Source: CAZJRB01 sp964547995 (GTDB lineage: Bacteria > Planctomycetota > Planctomycetia > Pirellulales > Thermoguttaceae). Taken from it: a stretch of DNA of 52,449 bases. The DNA is taken from NCBI GenBank assembly GCA_964547995.1, contig CAZJRB010000042.1:1-52449 (forward strand), written 5' to 3'. Below the pieces are notes generated by a model that searched no databases, had not been told where the DNA came from, and saw only the letters and a program-made list of their open reading frames with translations. A program made the position numbers and the translations under genes. Below, piece after piece: positions 7,101 through 16,900 of this stretch (positions are counted from its first letter, which is position 1; the number at the start of each line of letters is the position of its first letter).

Positions 7101-9798
7101 AACGACGTGCCTTGCCGCCGCGGCAGCGAAAAAGGTAGCAGGCACACTCCGTGTGCCGTCCGCTGTGGGACAGGTCTGTAACCTGTGCGTAGTGGTGATC
7201 TTGGCCGCCGCGTGGTGTGCAGCGGCGGCGCGGCCTGGGCGCGCTGCGGACGGCACACGGAGTGTGCCTGCTACTGTGGCCGACGACGCCAAGGTCGAAC
7301 AGTTTCTCACCCGCCTGGGATTGACCGATCTCCAGGTGATCCACCTGGAAAACGCGCTGGCGAAGGAGCTTCCCCCCCGGAAAAAGGCCGAGATCGCCCG
7401 GCGGCTGGCCGACCTCTACGCCGCGCTGATGCTCGGCAGCGCCGAGGACAAGGACCGGTCGCGCCGGTGGCTTCACCGTATCGAATCGCTGGTCGAGAAG
7501 TTTCCCGAGGCCAACACGCCGGCGCTGAAGGTGTCGTTGCTCCAAGCGGACTACGATCAGGCGGAGCTGGAGGTGTCGCGTTGGATTGCCGATCCCGGCA
7601 ATTCCGCCGTCCGCGACACGGCAAGAGCCGCTTTTGCGGCCGTTGTCCCGTCGCTTCAAGCCCGCCGGCTGGAGCTTGAGGACGCCGTCGAACTGCAGGC
7701 GGACCTGATCGACGAGATCAAGGACGCCGATGTCCGCGCCGCCAAGGAAAAGGAGCTGGCCCAACTGGAGGGCGTGTTGCGGCGAGCGACGTATTTCGCC
7801 GCCTGGGCCCATTACTACCACGGGCTGCTGATGGCGGACGCGGCCACGGCGGCCGCCCAATTCAAGACGGCCCGGCTCGCCTTCCGCACCGTGCTCGGCA
7901 TTCCCGACGACGACCGCGACGCCGACGACTTCGACGCCGGCGCGTTCGACCTCGAATCGGCGTGGCAGACCCGTACGCTCATCGGATTGGGCATGGCCGA
8001 GGCCGCCGCCGGCAATCTCGATGCCGCCCGCCGGTGGTTCACGCTGCTGGAAGACCCCCGCGTACCGCTGAAAATCCGCGACGAGGCCGGCTACTGGCGG
8101 ATCCAGGGGCTCATCAACGCCAAGGAGTATAAAGAGGCCCTCCGGCACGCCGAGAAACGCGTCGACGCCTTCGCGGGAACCGCTACCCCCGGAAAGGTAA
8201 GCCTTTGCGCCGCGCTGGTGCGGACGGGCTTCGGCGGCAAGACCGAACCGACCGACGACGCCAAGGCCCTCGGCATGCTCGGGATTTCCGGTCTGGCGAA
8301 GTTGCGGCAGTTCCCCCTCCTCCGGCGCCTGATGGCCGAGTATTCGATCGAACCGGACCGGCGCACCAGCTTCCTTCTCCAATGGCTCAAGGGACAGGAC
8401 CTCTTCGCGGCGGCGGAAAAGACGAAACGGGCCGACGACTATCGGACGGCCGTTGAAGGGCTCGAGGCCGCCATGGCCGCGGGAAAAGACGCCGATCGAA
8501 TCTCCGTCGAGCAGTGCCGCTACACGCTTGCCTGGTGCCACAGCCGGCTCGGCGAGCACGAAAAAGCCGCCAAAGCGTTCAAGGACATAAGCCGCTCTCT
8601 CAGGACGATCGACGACGAAACGGCGGCCGCCGCCGCATGGAAGGCCGTCGAATCCTATCGCCGGCTCGCCGAGAACGACCAGCGATACGTCTTCTCAGCC
8701 ATCGAATCGCTGGAGGCCATCCGCCGCGATTTCCCCGACCACCCGCAAACCCAGAAAGTCGATTACTACATCACGAAGCTGCGCCGCGCGAAAATGTCGC
8801 CGGAAGAAGTGTTTCGCAAGCTGGACATGGTTGCCCGCGACAACCCGAACTACCCCGCCGCGCGATACGATATCTGCGTGCTCCGCCACGAGCAGTGGTC
8901 GAACGCCCGTAGAGCCGCGACCGGTGGTCGCGCCGAAATGGAGGCCGCTGCCGCCAAACTCTATCAAGCCGTGGAAATCTACCTGGCCGCAGCACGGGAG
9001 CGCCCCGATCCGGAGCGGACGCTCCGGTGCCTGTTGCTGGCGGTCGACGCGGCACTCGGCGGCAGTCCGCCGGACGCCGGGCGTGCGAAGGCTTTTCTGG
9101 ACAAGGCGGCCCGCCCCGCCGCGGCAATGCCGGCGTCCGCCGCGCTGGTCGCCGACTTCCACTACCGCTCCTTCCAATGGGCGAAGATCGCCGGCGACGA
9201 GCAGGGTTTCCGCGAACACGCCGCGTGGCTGGTCGACCATGCGAAAGGGACCCGTTATCAACTGCCGGCGCTGGTGGCGACGGCCAGGCACGTCGATGCG
9301 GCCGTCTCGTCGGCCGCCGGCCAGCAGCGCCGCCCCCTGGAGGAAAAGGCGTGCTCGGTCTACAAGCGGCTGGCGACGATTCTGGGCGATTCGCCGGAGG
9401 CCATCTCCTCGCAGAAAAACGCCCTGGTTGCCAATTCGAAGCTGGCGCGGTATCTTACGATATTGGGCCGTTATGCGGAAGCGGCCGAGCGGATGGAAAA
9501 AATCCTGGCGGCGTACCCCAAGGACAAAGGCTACTTGCGCCGCGCCGGCTTGGCGCATTACAACGCCAAGAACTACGAGCAATCCGTCGAGCACTGGCGC
9601 ACGCTGCTGGCCGGGTTGCCCAAGGAGTCGGACGACTGGTACGAAGCGAAGTACTACCAGCTTGCGTGCCTCGCGGAACTCGACAAGCCGGCGGCCCGCA
9701 AGGTCTTCGACCAGTTTGCCTTGTTGCATCCCAAGCTCGGCCCGCCCGCATGGCGGGAGAAGTTTGAGGGTCTCAAGAAAGCGTTTCTGGAACAGTAG
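7078..9798 (+). CDS. Large exported TPR-repeat protein with in-frame palindromic repeats
   Basis: The predicted protein has 906 residues. The ATG at 7078 overlaps the end of exbD; a GTG near 7190 is an alternative. The N-terminus is unusual. A signal-like sequence (MFRFPATRTTCLAAAAA) is interrupted by a pair of inverted repeats at 7135-7163 and 7246-7274 that are translated in frame, and a second hydrophobic stretch (VVVILAAAWCAAAA) sits between them. The mature part begins near ADDAKVEQF. It is helical with many TPR-like units rich in Ala and Tyr, most clearly in the last 350 residues. A further palindrome is translated in frame at 8911-8935 (RAATGGRAE). A periplasmic scaffold for the TolQ/ExbD complex is the likely role; no enzyme motif is present. 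Confidence 0.8.
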   Translation: MFRFPATRTTCLAAAAAKKVAGTLRVPSAVGQVCNLCVVVILAAAWCAAAARPGRAADGTRSVPATVADDAKVEQFLTRLGLTDLQVIHLENALAKELPPRKKAEIARRLADLYAALMLGSAEDKDRSRRWLHRIESLVEKFPEANTPALKVSLLQADYDQAELEVSRWIADPGNSAVRDTARAAFAAVVPSLQARRLELEDAVELQADLIDEIKDADVRAAKEKELAQLEGVLRRATYFAAWAHYYHGLLMADAATAAAQFKTARLAFRTVLGIPDDDRDADDFDAGAFDLESAWQTRTLIGLGMAEAAAGNLDAARRWFTLLEDPRVPLKIRDEAGYWRIQGLINAKEYKEALRHAEKRVDAFAGTATPGKVSLCAALVRTGFGGKTEPTDDAKALGMLGISGLAKLRQFPLLRRLMAEYSIEPDRRTSFLLQWLKGQDLFAAAEKTKRADDYRTAVEGLEAAMAAGKDADRISVEQCRYTLAWCHSRLGEHEKAAKAFKDISRSLRTIDDETAAAAAWKAVESYRRLAENDQRYVFSAIESLEAIRRDFPDHPQTQKVDYYITKLRRAKMSPEEVFRKLDMVARDNPNYPAARYDICVLRHEQWSNARRAATGGRAEMEAAAAKLYQAVEIYLAAARERPDPERTLRCLLLAVDAALGGSPPDAGRAKAFLDKAARPAAAMPASAALVADFHYRSFQWAKIAGDEQGFREHAAWLVDHAKGTRYQLPALVATARHVDAAVSSAAGQQRRPLEEKACSVYKRLATILGDSPEAISSQKNALVANSKLARYLTILGRYAEAAERMEKILAAYPKDKGYLRRAGLAHYNAKNYEQSVEHWRTLLAGLPKESDDWYEAKYYQLACLAELDKPAARKVFDQFALLHPKLGPPAWREKFEGLKKAFLEQ
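7135..7274. repeat. Inverted repeat pair of the GTAGCAGGCACAC family inside a signal-peptide region
   Basis: The 29-base unit beginning GTAGCAGGCACACTCCGTGT lies at 7135-7163, and its exact inverse complement lies at 7246-7274. The unit itself contains a small palindrome (GGCACACTCCGTGTGCC). Single or partial copies recur at 18809-18837, about 24088-24108 and 35204-35232. Both arms are within the reading frame of the large TPR gene. Confidence 0.85.
8911..8935. repeat. GCGACC-family palindrome translated inside the TPR gene
   Basis: GCCGCGACCGGTGGTCGCGC within the coding sequence is the same palindrome found between genes at 4041, 25822 and 27216. The reading frame continues through it without interruption, adding roughly RAATGGRAE to the protein. 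Confidence 0.7.
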
Positions 9799-9800
9799 CC

Positions 9801-12611
9801 ATGGCGTCCGAAAAGGCCGAACCGCCGCCGCTGCCGAGCGGCGGCAAGCCGAACGATCCGATCGCGAAGTTCCAGGACCGCGCAAAGCCGATCCTCAGCG
9901 AAAGCGGCGGTTTTGCCAACGTCGAATGTCTCGTAAAGCTAAAGGCCCTAAGCCAGAACCTCGGGCTCTCGGAAGAACAATTCAACGAGGCAATCGCTTC
10001 GCTGCAAGGCACGGCGCCGAGCGGGGCCGAGGCCGCCGAACGGGAACGCCGCGAGAAGCGTTTCCTCAAACGCCTTCGCAAAACCCTCAAGCTCCAGCAC
10101 GGCAATATCCTCTCCTTCCGCCAGAGGCAAAACCTCGTCGATGCCGGTATCGAGGGAAAGCACGCGCTGCCCCGGCACGCCGTCGACCGGCTCATCGACC
10201 AGGTCGCCCGCGAAGAAAACGTCCGCTTCAGCACCCTCGAAGAAGCCCAGCAATACGTCGCGGGGTTGATCCGCCAGGTCATGGGTGAGTCCCCCGCCCT
10301 CGACAGCAACATGCGCCGAAGAATCTGGCGCGAAGGAAAGAAATCGGGGCTCTCGCGCGGACAGGTCGAGGAAATCATCCGCAAGCGGGCAACCGTGAAC
10401 CGCTTGCACGACTGGTCGAATTGGATCGCGCCGGGGGCCGGGGGCCTTGCGGTTCTCGTCATCGTGCTGCTGTTCGTTTACTTCGGCCTCTCCAACGGTC
10501 CGGACGGCCCGGAAGAGGCCGGCACGACCGAACAACCAACCACGCCGACGCCGACGCCGAAGGAACAAGAACCCGAGAAGAAAGACGACAAATGGTGGGA
10601 CGTGCCGCTCGCCATCGCGATGGGAACCGCCCGCGCCAATCTGCCCGACTTCTGGCCGATACTCGAACGCGTCCGCTTCAACGACCCCGCATTGAGGGCC
10701 GAAGCCTACCAAGAGCTAATCAAGCAGGTTTTCACCAAGGACCCGACGGCCAAGGTCTTGCACGACGACGGCCAGGCGAGGCTCCTGCGAGAGGTCATCG
10801 TCGGCTGCCACGCCCTGGATCCTTCGGACGAAGCCGCCGCCCGGTTGCGAGATTCGCTGTTGGGGGTTGTTCCCGCCAAGACGGACGGACCGCCCGAAAA
10901 CGTGACCGACTACGGCCCGATCTACTGGGCGATGGAAACCGCGGTGGCCGCCCTGGGACGCAAGGGGCTCGATCCAACCCGGGCAGACGCCCTCGCCCTG
11001 GCGATCGGAGAACGGCTCCAGGCCAACTTCGACCGCCGCCTGGCGCCCACGAAACGACTGCGGCAGAGCATGACCGCTCTGACCACCCACTTGTATCGCG
11101 TCCTGATCGATTCCGTCAAGTCAGCACCCGTCTTCGCCGTGGAACGGCACGAGGCGCTGTTGAAGCACGGTCGGGCATACCTGGGCGTCGAAGCCCTACA
11201 GTCGCTCGATACCGATTTCCTCGTCGCGCTTCTCTCGGTGAACGAGGAGGGGTGGAAAAGGTATCAGAACGACATCGAACACCGCATCCTGACCGGCGCC
11301 GAACCGGACGTGCTCAAACTGTTCCGCCTCTTCCAGCGGTCCTCGAACCAGGACTTCCAGACATTCCTGGGCGAACGCTTCTGCATCCGTTTCGGGGTCC
11401 TGCCGAAATCCATGACGGTCGAAGACGTGACCAAGGCGGTTCAGGACAAGATCGGGCTGGCCACGGGGGATCGCCGGCAACTGCTGGAAAGCCGTGCGGC
11501 CCGCCTGCTCGGCGCGTTGAGCCCGACGGCCGGCAAGCCCCGGGCCCTGCTCGACGAGACCGTCCGCCTGGCGCATCTGGCCACGCTCGGGTGCGCGCTT
11601 GCCCAGGGCGATCTCGGCCACGCCGAGTTCGATCAGGGCCTTGCCGCCTACGAAAAGCGAACGGCCGCCGAGGACGACGGCGCGGCTCCTTCGGAGGATC
11701 GCCCATCGGGTGCGCCGCCCCAGTCGGTCGACGGAACCATCCGCAACCTCATCCTTCCCACGGGCAACGCCACCGCCCGCGTCCGAAGCCTGGCGGAGCT
11801 GGCCCGCATTGCCTCCGGCATCGCCGATCTCACACCCGAGCAGGGAACCATACTCGCCACTTACCTCTTGAAGCCGAAAAGGAAGGATGAGCACGCAGCC
11901 ACGATCTGCCATCTTGCCAAGGTCGGGCAATGGAAATCGGTTCGGCTCGGCCTGGCCGACGCGCTGGCCGCCGGAAAGATGAAGGGTGCCAGTGCCATCC
12001 AAAGGGAACGCGTGCTCAGCACCGTCGGCGGCGTGCTCGGGAAATCTCTCACTCCCGTTGCCAAAGGACCCTGGCCGCAGCAGCAGCGCATCCTCAGCCT
12101 CTTGCTGCTGCGCGACGTCTACGCCAAGCTGGGAACCGACGAGCCGTCCGAAACTCAAGCCGAGGCGTTCAACACGACGCAACGGGAGCTTACGGAATTC
12201 TACCGCGTGCAGGCGCGGCTGCTCGGCCTGCCGCCCGACGTCTATTCGACAATGGCCTCGCCCGCAGAAGCGATCGAGGCGATGATCAAGCACCGTGCCG
12301 CGAAGCTCGCCGCCGCCAGTCTCCGCCCGCCCGATAAGAAATACCTCGACGCCCTGCCGCACGAACTCGCGGCCGTGCAATACCTCGGCGGCAACGACCT
12401 GGCGAAAACCGTCCTGCTCCAGCGGATTTGGGCACGGCTGCTGGCCGCCGGCGCGGCAAAAAAGAGCCTCAACCGCGCGCAACAAGCTCGAAAAACCCTC
12501 GAAAAACTCCAGGCCGCCGACGGCAAGGCAACGCACGTGCTCACCCAGCTCCGAGACGGCGAGGCCGCCATCCTGCAAATGTGGATGCTCCTCGACGAGG
12601 CAAAACAATGA
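9801..12611 (+). CDS. Large single-pass membrane protein of the TolQ/ExbD operon
   Basis: The predicted protein has 936 residues and starts 2 bases after the stop of the TPR gene. There is no signal peptide. Residues 1-205 are charged and helical and should be cytoplasmic. One membrane helix lies at about residues 208-230 (GGLAVLVIVLLFVYFGL), followed by a Thr/Pro-rich linker and a periplasmic region of about 690 mostly helical residues. No known domain is recognised. The topology would let it link cytoplasmic and periplasmic parts of the TolQ/ExbD assembly. Its stop codon overlaps the start of the next gene (ATGA). Confidence 0.8.
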   Translation: MASEKAEPPPLPSGGKPNDPIAKFQDRAKPILSESGGFANVECLVKLKALSQNLGLSEEQFNEAIASLQGTAPSGAEAAERERREKRFLKRLRKTLKLQHGNILSFRQRQNLVDAGIEGKHALPRHAVDRLIDQVAREENVRFSTLEEAQQYVAGLIRQVMGESPALDSNMRRRIWREGKKSGLSRGQVEEIIRKRATVNRLHDWSNWIAPGAGGLAVLVIVLLFVYFGLSNGPDGPEEAGTTEQPTTPTPTPKEQEPEKKDDKWWDVPLAIAMGTARANLPDFWPILERVRFNDPALRAEAYQELIKQVFTKDPTAKVLHDDGQARLLREVIVGCHALDPSDEAAARLRDSLLGVVPAKTDGPPENVTDYGPIYWAMETAVAALGRKGLDPTRADALALAIGERLQANFDRRLAPTKRLRQSMTALTTHLYRVLIDSVKSAPVFAVERHEALLKHGRAYLGVEALQSLDTDFLVALLSVNEEGWKRYQNDIEHRILTGAEPDVLKLFRLFQRSSNQDFQTFLGERFCIRFGVLPKSMTVEDVTKAVQDKIGLATGDRRQLLESRAARLLGALSPTAGKPRALLDETVRLAHLATLGCALAQGDLGHAEFDQGLAAYEKRTAAEDDGAAPSEDRPSGAPPQSVDGTIRNLILPTGNATARVRSLAELARIASGIADLTPEQGTILATYLLKPKRKDEHAATICHLAKVGQWKSVRLGLADALAAGKMKGASAIQRERVLSTVGGVLGKSLTPVAKGPWPQQQRILSLLLLRDVYAKLGTDEPSETQAEAFNTTQRELTEFYRVQARLLGLPPDVYSTMASPAEAIEAMIKHRAAKLAAASLRPPDKKYLDALPHELAAVQYLGGNDLAKTVLLQRIWARLLAAGAAKKSLNRAQQARKTLEKLQAADGKATHVLTQLRDGEAAILQMWMLLDEAKQ

Positions 12612-13783
12612 CCGGAAGCAGTTGCAAAACTAGTACCATACGACCATGGAAACTGTGGGTGCCATGCCCACGCTTGCCGTGGGCATGTTCTGCAACGTCC
12701 ACAAACATGCCCACGGCAAGCGTGGGCATGGCACCCGACAACCAACCATCTCCGTTGTCACAACGTACTAGTCCTTGTCCCAAAACCCGTACGACGGGCT
12801 TCCAAGCCCGTCGTACGGGTTTTCCGGCAAGGCCCGGGCTCACCCTGCTTCTACTGGGCTGGTTGCTGGTCGGCTTGCTGGCCGGGCCGGTGTACGGGGT
12901 AATCATATTCACCAAGAACAGCCCCCAGCCGATTGCCGCTTATCTCGTCGCGGAGGCCCCCGACAAGATCACGATCCGCCAACCGCTGCCCGGCGGCAAG
13001 TTCCGCGAACGGGTGCTCCTTCGCTCGCAAATCGAGGACCTGATCGTCACCGTTTCCCCAAAACGCCTCGGCGAACTGCGGCCCGACGTCCCCAAGGGCT
13101 ATCGCGACTATGCCGAAGAACTTGCCGAGAAACGCCGGGATCCCGACGCAAGACGGGCTGCCATGCGGCTCTACCTCATCGCCGCTCATCTCGCACCGGG
13201 GCAGTTGGGACGCAGTTCGCTGATGGGCATGGCCGATCTGGCCGAAACGCCGGACGACGAAAAGAAATTCCGTGCGATGGCCTATCTTCTCGACCCCGGG
13301 CACGACCGGCAACTGCTGAAGCAGCCCGATCGGACCGTGAAGCTTCCGGCCGCGGCCGCTCCCCAATCGCAGCAAGCGGTGATGGCGGCATTGCGCCTGC
13401 TCCGGCAGGGGCACTACGATAGGGCCTTGCAGCAAGGCTTCTTGGTCAAGGACGCGTTCGAGGGGTTCGGACAGCACGTCACCTACGGGGAATTCGCCGA
13501 GGTCTGCCGGCGCCGCCCCCCGTCGGGCATCCCCGAAGACCTGCTCCGCCGCATTCTCGAGCTGGAGCTGGGCGTTGCCGACGCCGCGAACGTGCTGGGC
13601 GCCGCCGACCCGGCACAGAAGGCCAGCCCGAAGAGCTGGTCCCGCATTCTCACCCTCGGCGGCGACCGTCCGGTCCCCTCACTCTCGCTCGAAACCATCA
13701 CCGAGTTCGATCCGCGAAAGTGCCTCTTCCGCAACGGCCGATGGGTCGAGCCTCATCAAAAAGGTCCGGCCGCCCCCGGCTAA
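12608..13783 (+). CDS. Exported protein, last gene of the TolQ/ExbD operon, with repeat-derived N-terminus
   Basis: 391 residues are predicted from the ATG at 12608, which overlaps the previous stop codon as ATGA. The first 75 residues are mostly the translation of two palindromic repeats (12658-12734 and 12782-12822), and the true signal or anchor sequence appears only after them (GLTLLLLGWLLVGLLAGPVYG, about residues 77-97). The first stretch is therefore either read as an odd N-terminal extension or removed by a later start. The mature part begins with a short beta-rich region (VIIFTKNSPQPIAAYLVAE) and continues as helical repeats to a C-terminal RNGRWVEPHQK. The function is unknown. Membership of the operon suggests a role at the envelope. 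Confidence 0.7.
   Translation: MTGSSCKTSTIRPWKLWVPCPRLPWACSATSTNMPTASVGMAPDNQPSPLSQRTSPCPKTRTTGFQARRTGFPARPGLTLLLLGWLLVGLLAGPVYGVIIFTKNSPQPIAAYLVAEAPDKITIRQPLPGGKFRERVLLRSQIEDLIVTVSPKRLGELRPDVPKGYRDYAEELAEKRRDPDARRAAMRLYLIAAHLAPGQLGRSSLMGMADLAETPDDEKKFRAMAYLLDPGHDRQLLKQPDRTVKLPAAAAPQSQQAVMAALRLLRQGHYDRALQQGFLVKDAFEGFGQHVTYGEFAEVCRRRPPSGIPEDLLRRILELELGVADAANVLGAADPAQKASPKSWSRILTLGGDRPVPSLSLETITEFDPRKCLFRNGRWVEPHQKGPAAPG
12658..12734. repeat. Inverted repeat pair of the TGCCATGCCCACG family
   Basis: GTGCCATGCCCACGCTTGCC at the left arm (12658-12688) is mirrored by its complement at 12705-12734. Each arm also folds on itself (GCCCACGCTTGCCGTGGGC). The same unit is found at 28070-28122. Here it lies in the first codons of the gene at 12608-13783. 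Confidence 0.85.
12782..12822. repeat. Perfect hairpin repeat (AAAACCCGTACGACGGGC family)
   Basis: An 18-base arm AAAACCCGTACGACGGGC is followed after a short loop by its perfect complement. It is within the N-terminal coding part of the gene at 12608-13783. A related half-unit (AAAACCCGTACGTCCCG) is seen at about 29667-29683. Confidence 0.8.
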
Positions 13784-13807
13784 CCCGGATTATTCGTGGG
13801 CGAGACC

Positions 13808-13897
13808 GTTTAGCGGGCGGGCTTGCCCGCCGTTGCCATAGTGTTACCGATTGGCATCCAACCGCAACGGCGGGCAAGCCCGCCCGCTAAGCTAAAC
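13808..13897. repeat. Long hairpin between convergent genes, possible bidirectional terminator
   Basis: An arm of about 28 bases at 13808-13836 (starting GTTTAGCGGGCGGGCTTGCC) is complementary to 13865-13897. It separates the end of the TolQ/ExbD operon on the plus strand from the end of the glycosidase gene on the minus strand. There is no strong T run, so a role in ending transcription is inferred from its position. Confidence 0.6.
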
Positions 13898-13910
13898 GTT
13901 GCATCGTGCC

Positions 13911-16900
13911 TCAGAAATCCAACTCTGCGCGGCCGGCCACGAAAACGTGAACCGGCCCGAGCAGACCGGAAGGGAGCAATGGCGAGTCTTTTGTGAACTT
14001 GGTGACGTTCGTCCTGGTAAACCGTTTGTCCTCGGGCAAGTGCCGGTCGCCGATGAGCCGATTCGGCCAGAGGTTCGTGACCTTGATTTCCAGCAGATTG
14101 TCCTGCTCCTTCAACAGGCCCGTGATGTCGACGCGGAAGGGCGGCTTCCAGAGCGTGCCCAGGGCGTTGCCGTTGAGCGTTACTTCGGCAATGTTCCTCA
14201 CGTCGCCGAGGTCGAGCGCAAGGTACCGGTCTTCACCGAGCAGGGAGACGGGCACGCCGAACGCCTTGCGGTAGGTGGCCGTGCCCGAGAAGTACTTGAC
14301 GCCGGGATCGGGATGGCCGGTCCAGGAGATCAGTTCGTCGAAGGTAACGGCTTCGGGTGCGCCCCAACCCTTGGGAAAGCGGACCTCCCACGGCCCGGAC
14401 ATCTTGCGCATCACCGGCTTAACGGTCACGTCGAGCCAGCCGATCCGCCCGTGCATCTTCCGAAGCTGATACTTCCCTTTCGTCCAGATTCGCACCTCGA
14501 AGGGCTTCTGCTTGCCGGGGAGGACCTCGATAACGGGTAGTTGGGCGGCGTGCCCCGGCGAGACGGGAAAGATCGCCTTGCCGTTGCGGCGGACCGAAAA
14601 CAACCGCGGACGATCCGGCTCCCTGCGAAACACGACGAACACCGACCCGTGAGGGGCCAGGCGCAACGGGGCGTGGGTCTGCTTGGAAATCGCATCGTAG
14701 TCGTAGACGACCTGCGGTTCGATCTCGCCGGTGTCGGGCCGCCACAGCTCGGGCGTCCTGCCGACGATGCGGAATTTACACGCGGTCTCCTCCCAGCGGT
14801 CCTTGCGGTTGGCGACGAAGAAGACGTCGGTCGCGCCGATGCGGCGGTGGATGGCCTCGAGCTGCGCGTCGTTTCGGGTGCTGCGGAACTCGAAATCGGG
14901 CGGGACGCCGCGCGCGAGCATCACCCGCCGAAGGGGTTTCCCCCAGACAATCTTCCCCAAGCCGAAGCCGTGTTCGGTGATCGCTTTCCCGTCGCAAGGC
15001 CCCCAAAGCTGATCGGCCAGCCGGCGGACTTCCTTGTCGGAGTCGGGGTAGTTCCCGAGCCCGGGCGCCTGGGAGGGTTTTGGGCCGACGACGGTTGCCC
15101 CCTCGCGGACCAGTTCGGCCACGCGTCTGAGGACCTCGGGAGAAATCGCCTTGCGGTCGGGCAGGACGAGGGCATGATAGGCCGTCGCGTCGGGCAACAC
15201 GACTTGCCCCCCGCGGACCGACATCCGCGACAGGACGGTTTCGCGATCGACGACGTCGTAGCCGTAGCCGGATCCCGGCGCGGGATCGCACAGGCCCGGC
15301 GTCACCAGGTTCGGCACGCCGTCGCCGTAGTAGCAGCAGACGTCGGCGACGGGCCGGCCTTGCGTGAGCATGTATTGGCACCGGGCAAGGTACCGGTTCC
15401 AGGGGCGGGACTGTTCCCACCACGTGACATTCGGATTGAAATGGGTTCCGGCGGAGCACTCGTTTCCCGGTTCGCCGGCCCCGGCGGGCGACGAAGTGAA
15501 CGCGTGAAAGAAGATCCGGTTGACCCCCCCGCAAAATGCGCGGTCGGCAAACGGCTTCAAATCGCCGGGCGCCCTTTCCCACTGCGGACCGATCGACGTG
15601 AAACCCTTCGCGGCGGTCAGTTTGCGGCCGTAGACGCGGGCGGCCGAGGCGGCGCCTTTGACGTAGCAATGCCGGTAATCCTCGACGCGGTCGGTTTTCG
15701 ACGGAGCCCGGAACTCGCCCATGGGAATGTCGTTCTTGCCGAGACACTCCAGGGCGTCGATGGGCGCGGGCCGTGGGCCGCCCGACTCGGCCATCAAGCC
15801 GATCTTGTGCCGATGGGCAAAATCCCGCAGGCGCCCGTAGTGGTTCTCCGCGATGCAATCGCCGATCGTTCTGCGGAAATCGCTCAAAAAGCGGTTGGAC
15901 AGGTCCCGGCCGTCGACGATCCTGCCCGCAAGAACCGGCAGGTACCGCGAGAGGTCATAGCCGCGGCGTCTCTTGAACTCGGCAGGGAAATCGGCGGTCC
16001 AGTTGACCGGTCCGATGTCCCAGGCTTCGGTGTGCAGATACTTCAGGCTGCCGGCGCCCATCTTTTCGACCTCGCGGATCAGCGGCTCGGCCATCGCCTT
16101 CCAATGGACATCGAGGGCCTCGCGGCTTAGCGGATCGAGCATGAGCCCTTCGCCGCCGGGGCTGCACGTCGACACGCGCCGGCCCGTCGTCGTATGGCCG
16201 AAGCGAAGGATCGTCCACTCGCCTTCGGGAACCTCCCACGTAAGCGAACCGTCGGCTGCAATCGCGTCTGTAAGGTCTACCGTCAACCGGCTATCGACCT
16301 GGACTTCTCCGGGGACGGACGGGGCCTGCTCGAAGTACGGCTTGAAGTCCAAGCGGCCGTCGGCCTCCAGCAACTTGTTGACCGACTTGAGTTCCCAGTG
16401 CTTGATCGGCTCGGGCAACGGGACGACGTTGGGGGTCTCGCCGTCGGCCAGGATCGCGACCTCGCGAATCTGCACGTTCCGGGGCTTCTTCGGCGAGTCC
16501 TTGTCGTGCGACGTGTCGATGACAAAGCGATAAATCCGCGAACTGAAACTCGGAAATGTGAACGTCACCGGCTTGTCGGGCGCCATGACGAACTTCTGGA
16601 GCGTCTGATAGTTCACGCCGTCCTCGGACCATTCCAGCCTGCACTGCTCGGGACCGTGGCCGGGCTCGGGGGCAATGTAGAACGAGCGGATGGAAAAGGG
16701 TTTCTTGAACTCGAAGCGGATCCATTCGGGGAAGGCGGCCGTGGGGCCCTCGCCCGGCCGCGTTCCCTTCGACGTCCAATGCGTCATCAGGTAGCGGTCG
16801 GCGGCCAACGGCACCGAGTGCTTCTTCTGCGATGAGCTGGCGGTGATCTTCGGCAGCACGGCTCGCCGCTCGAGTTTCGGCAGTGCCGGAGGTCTCACCG

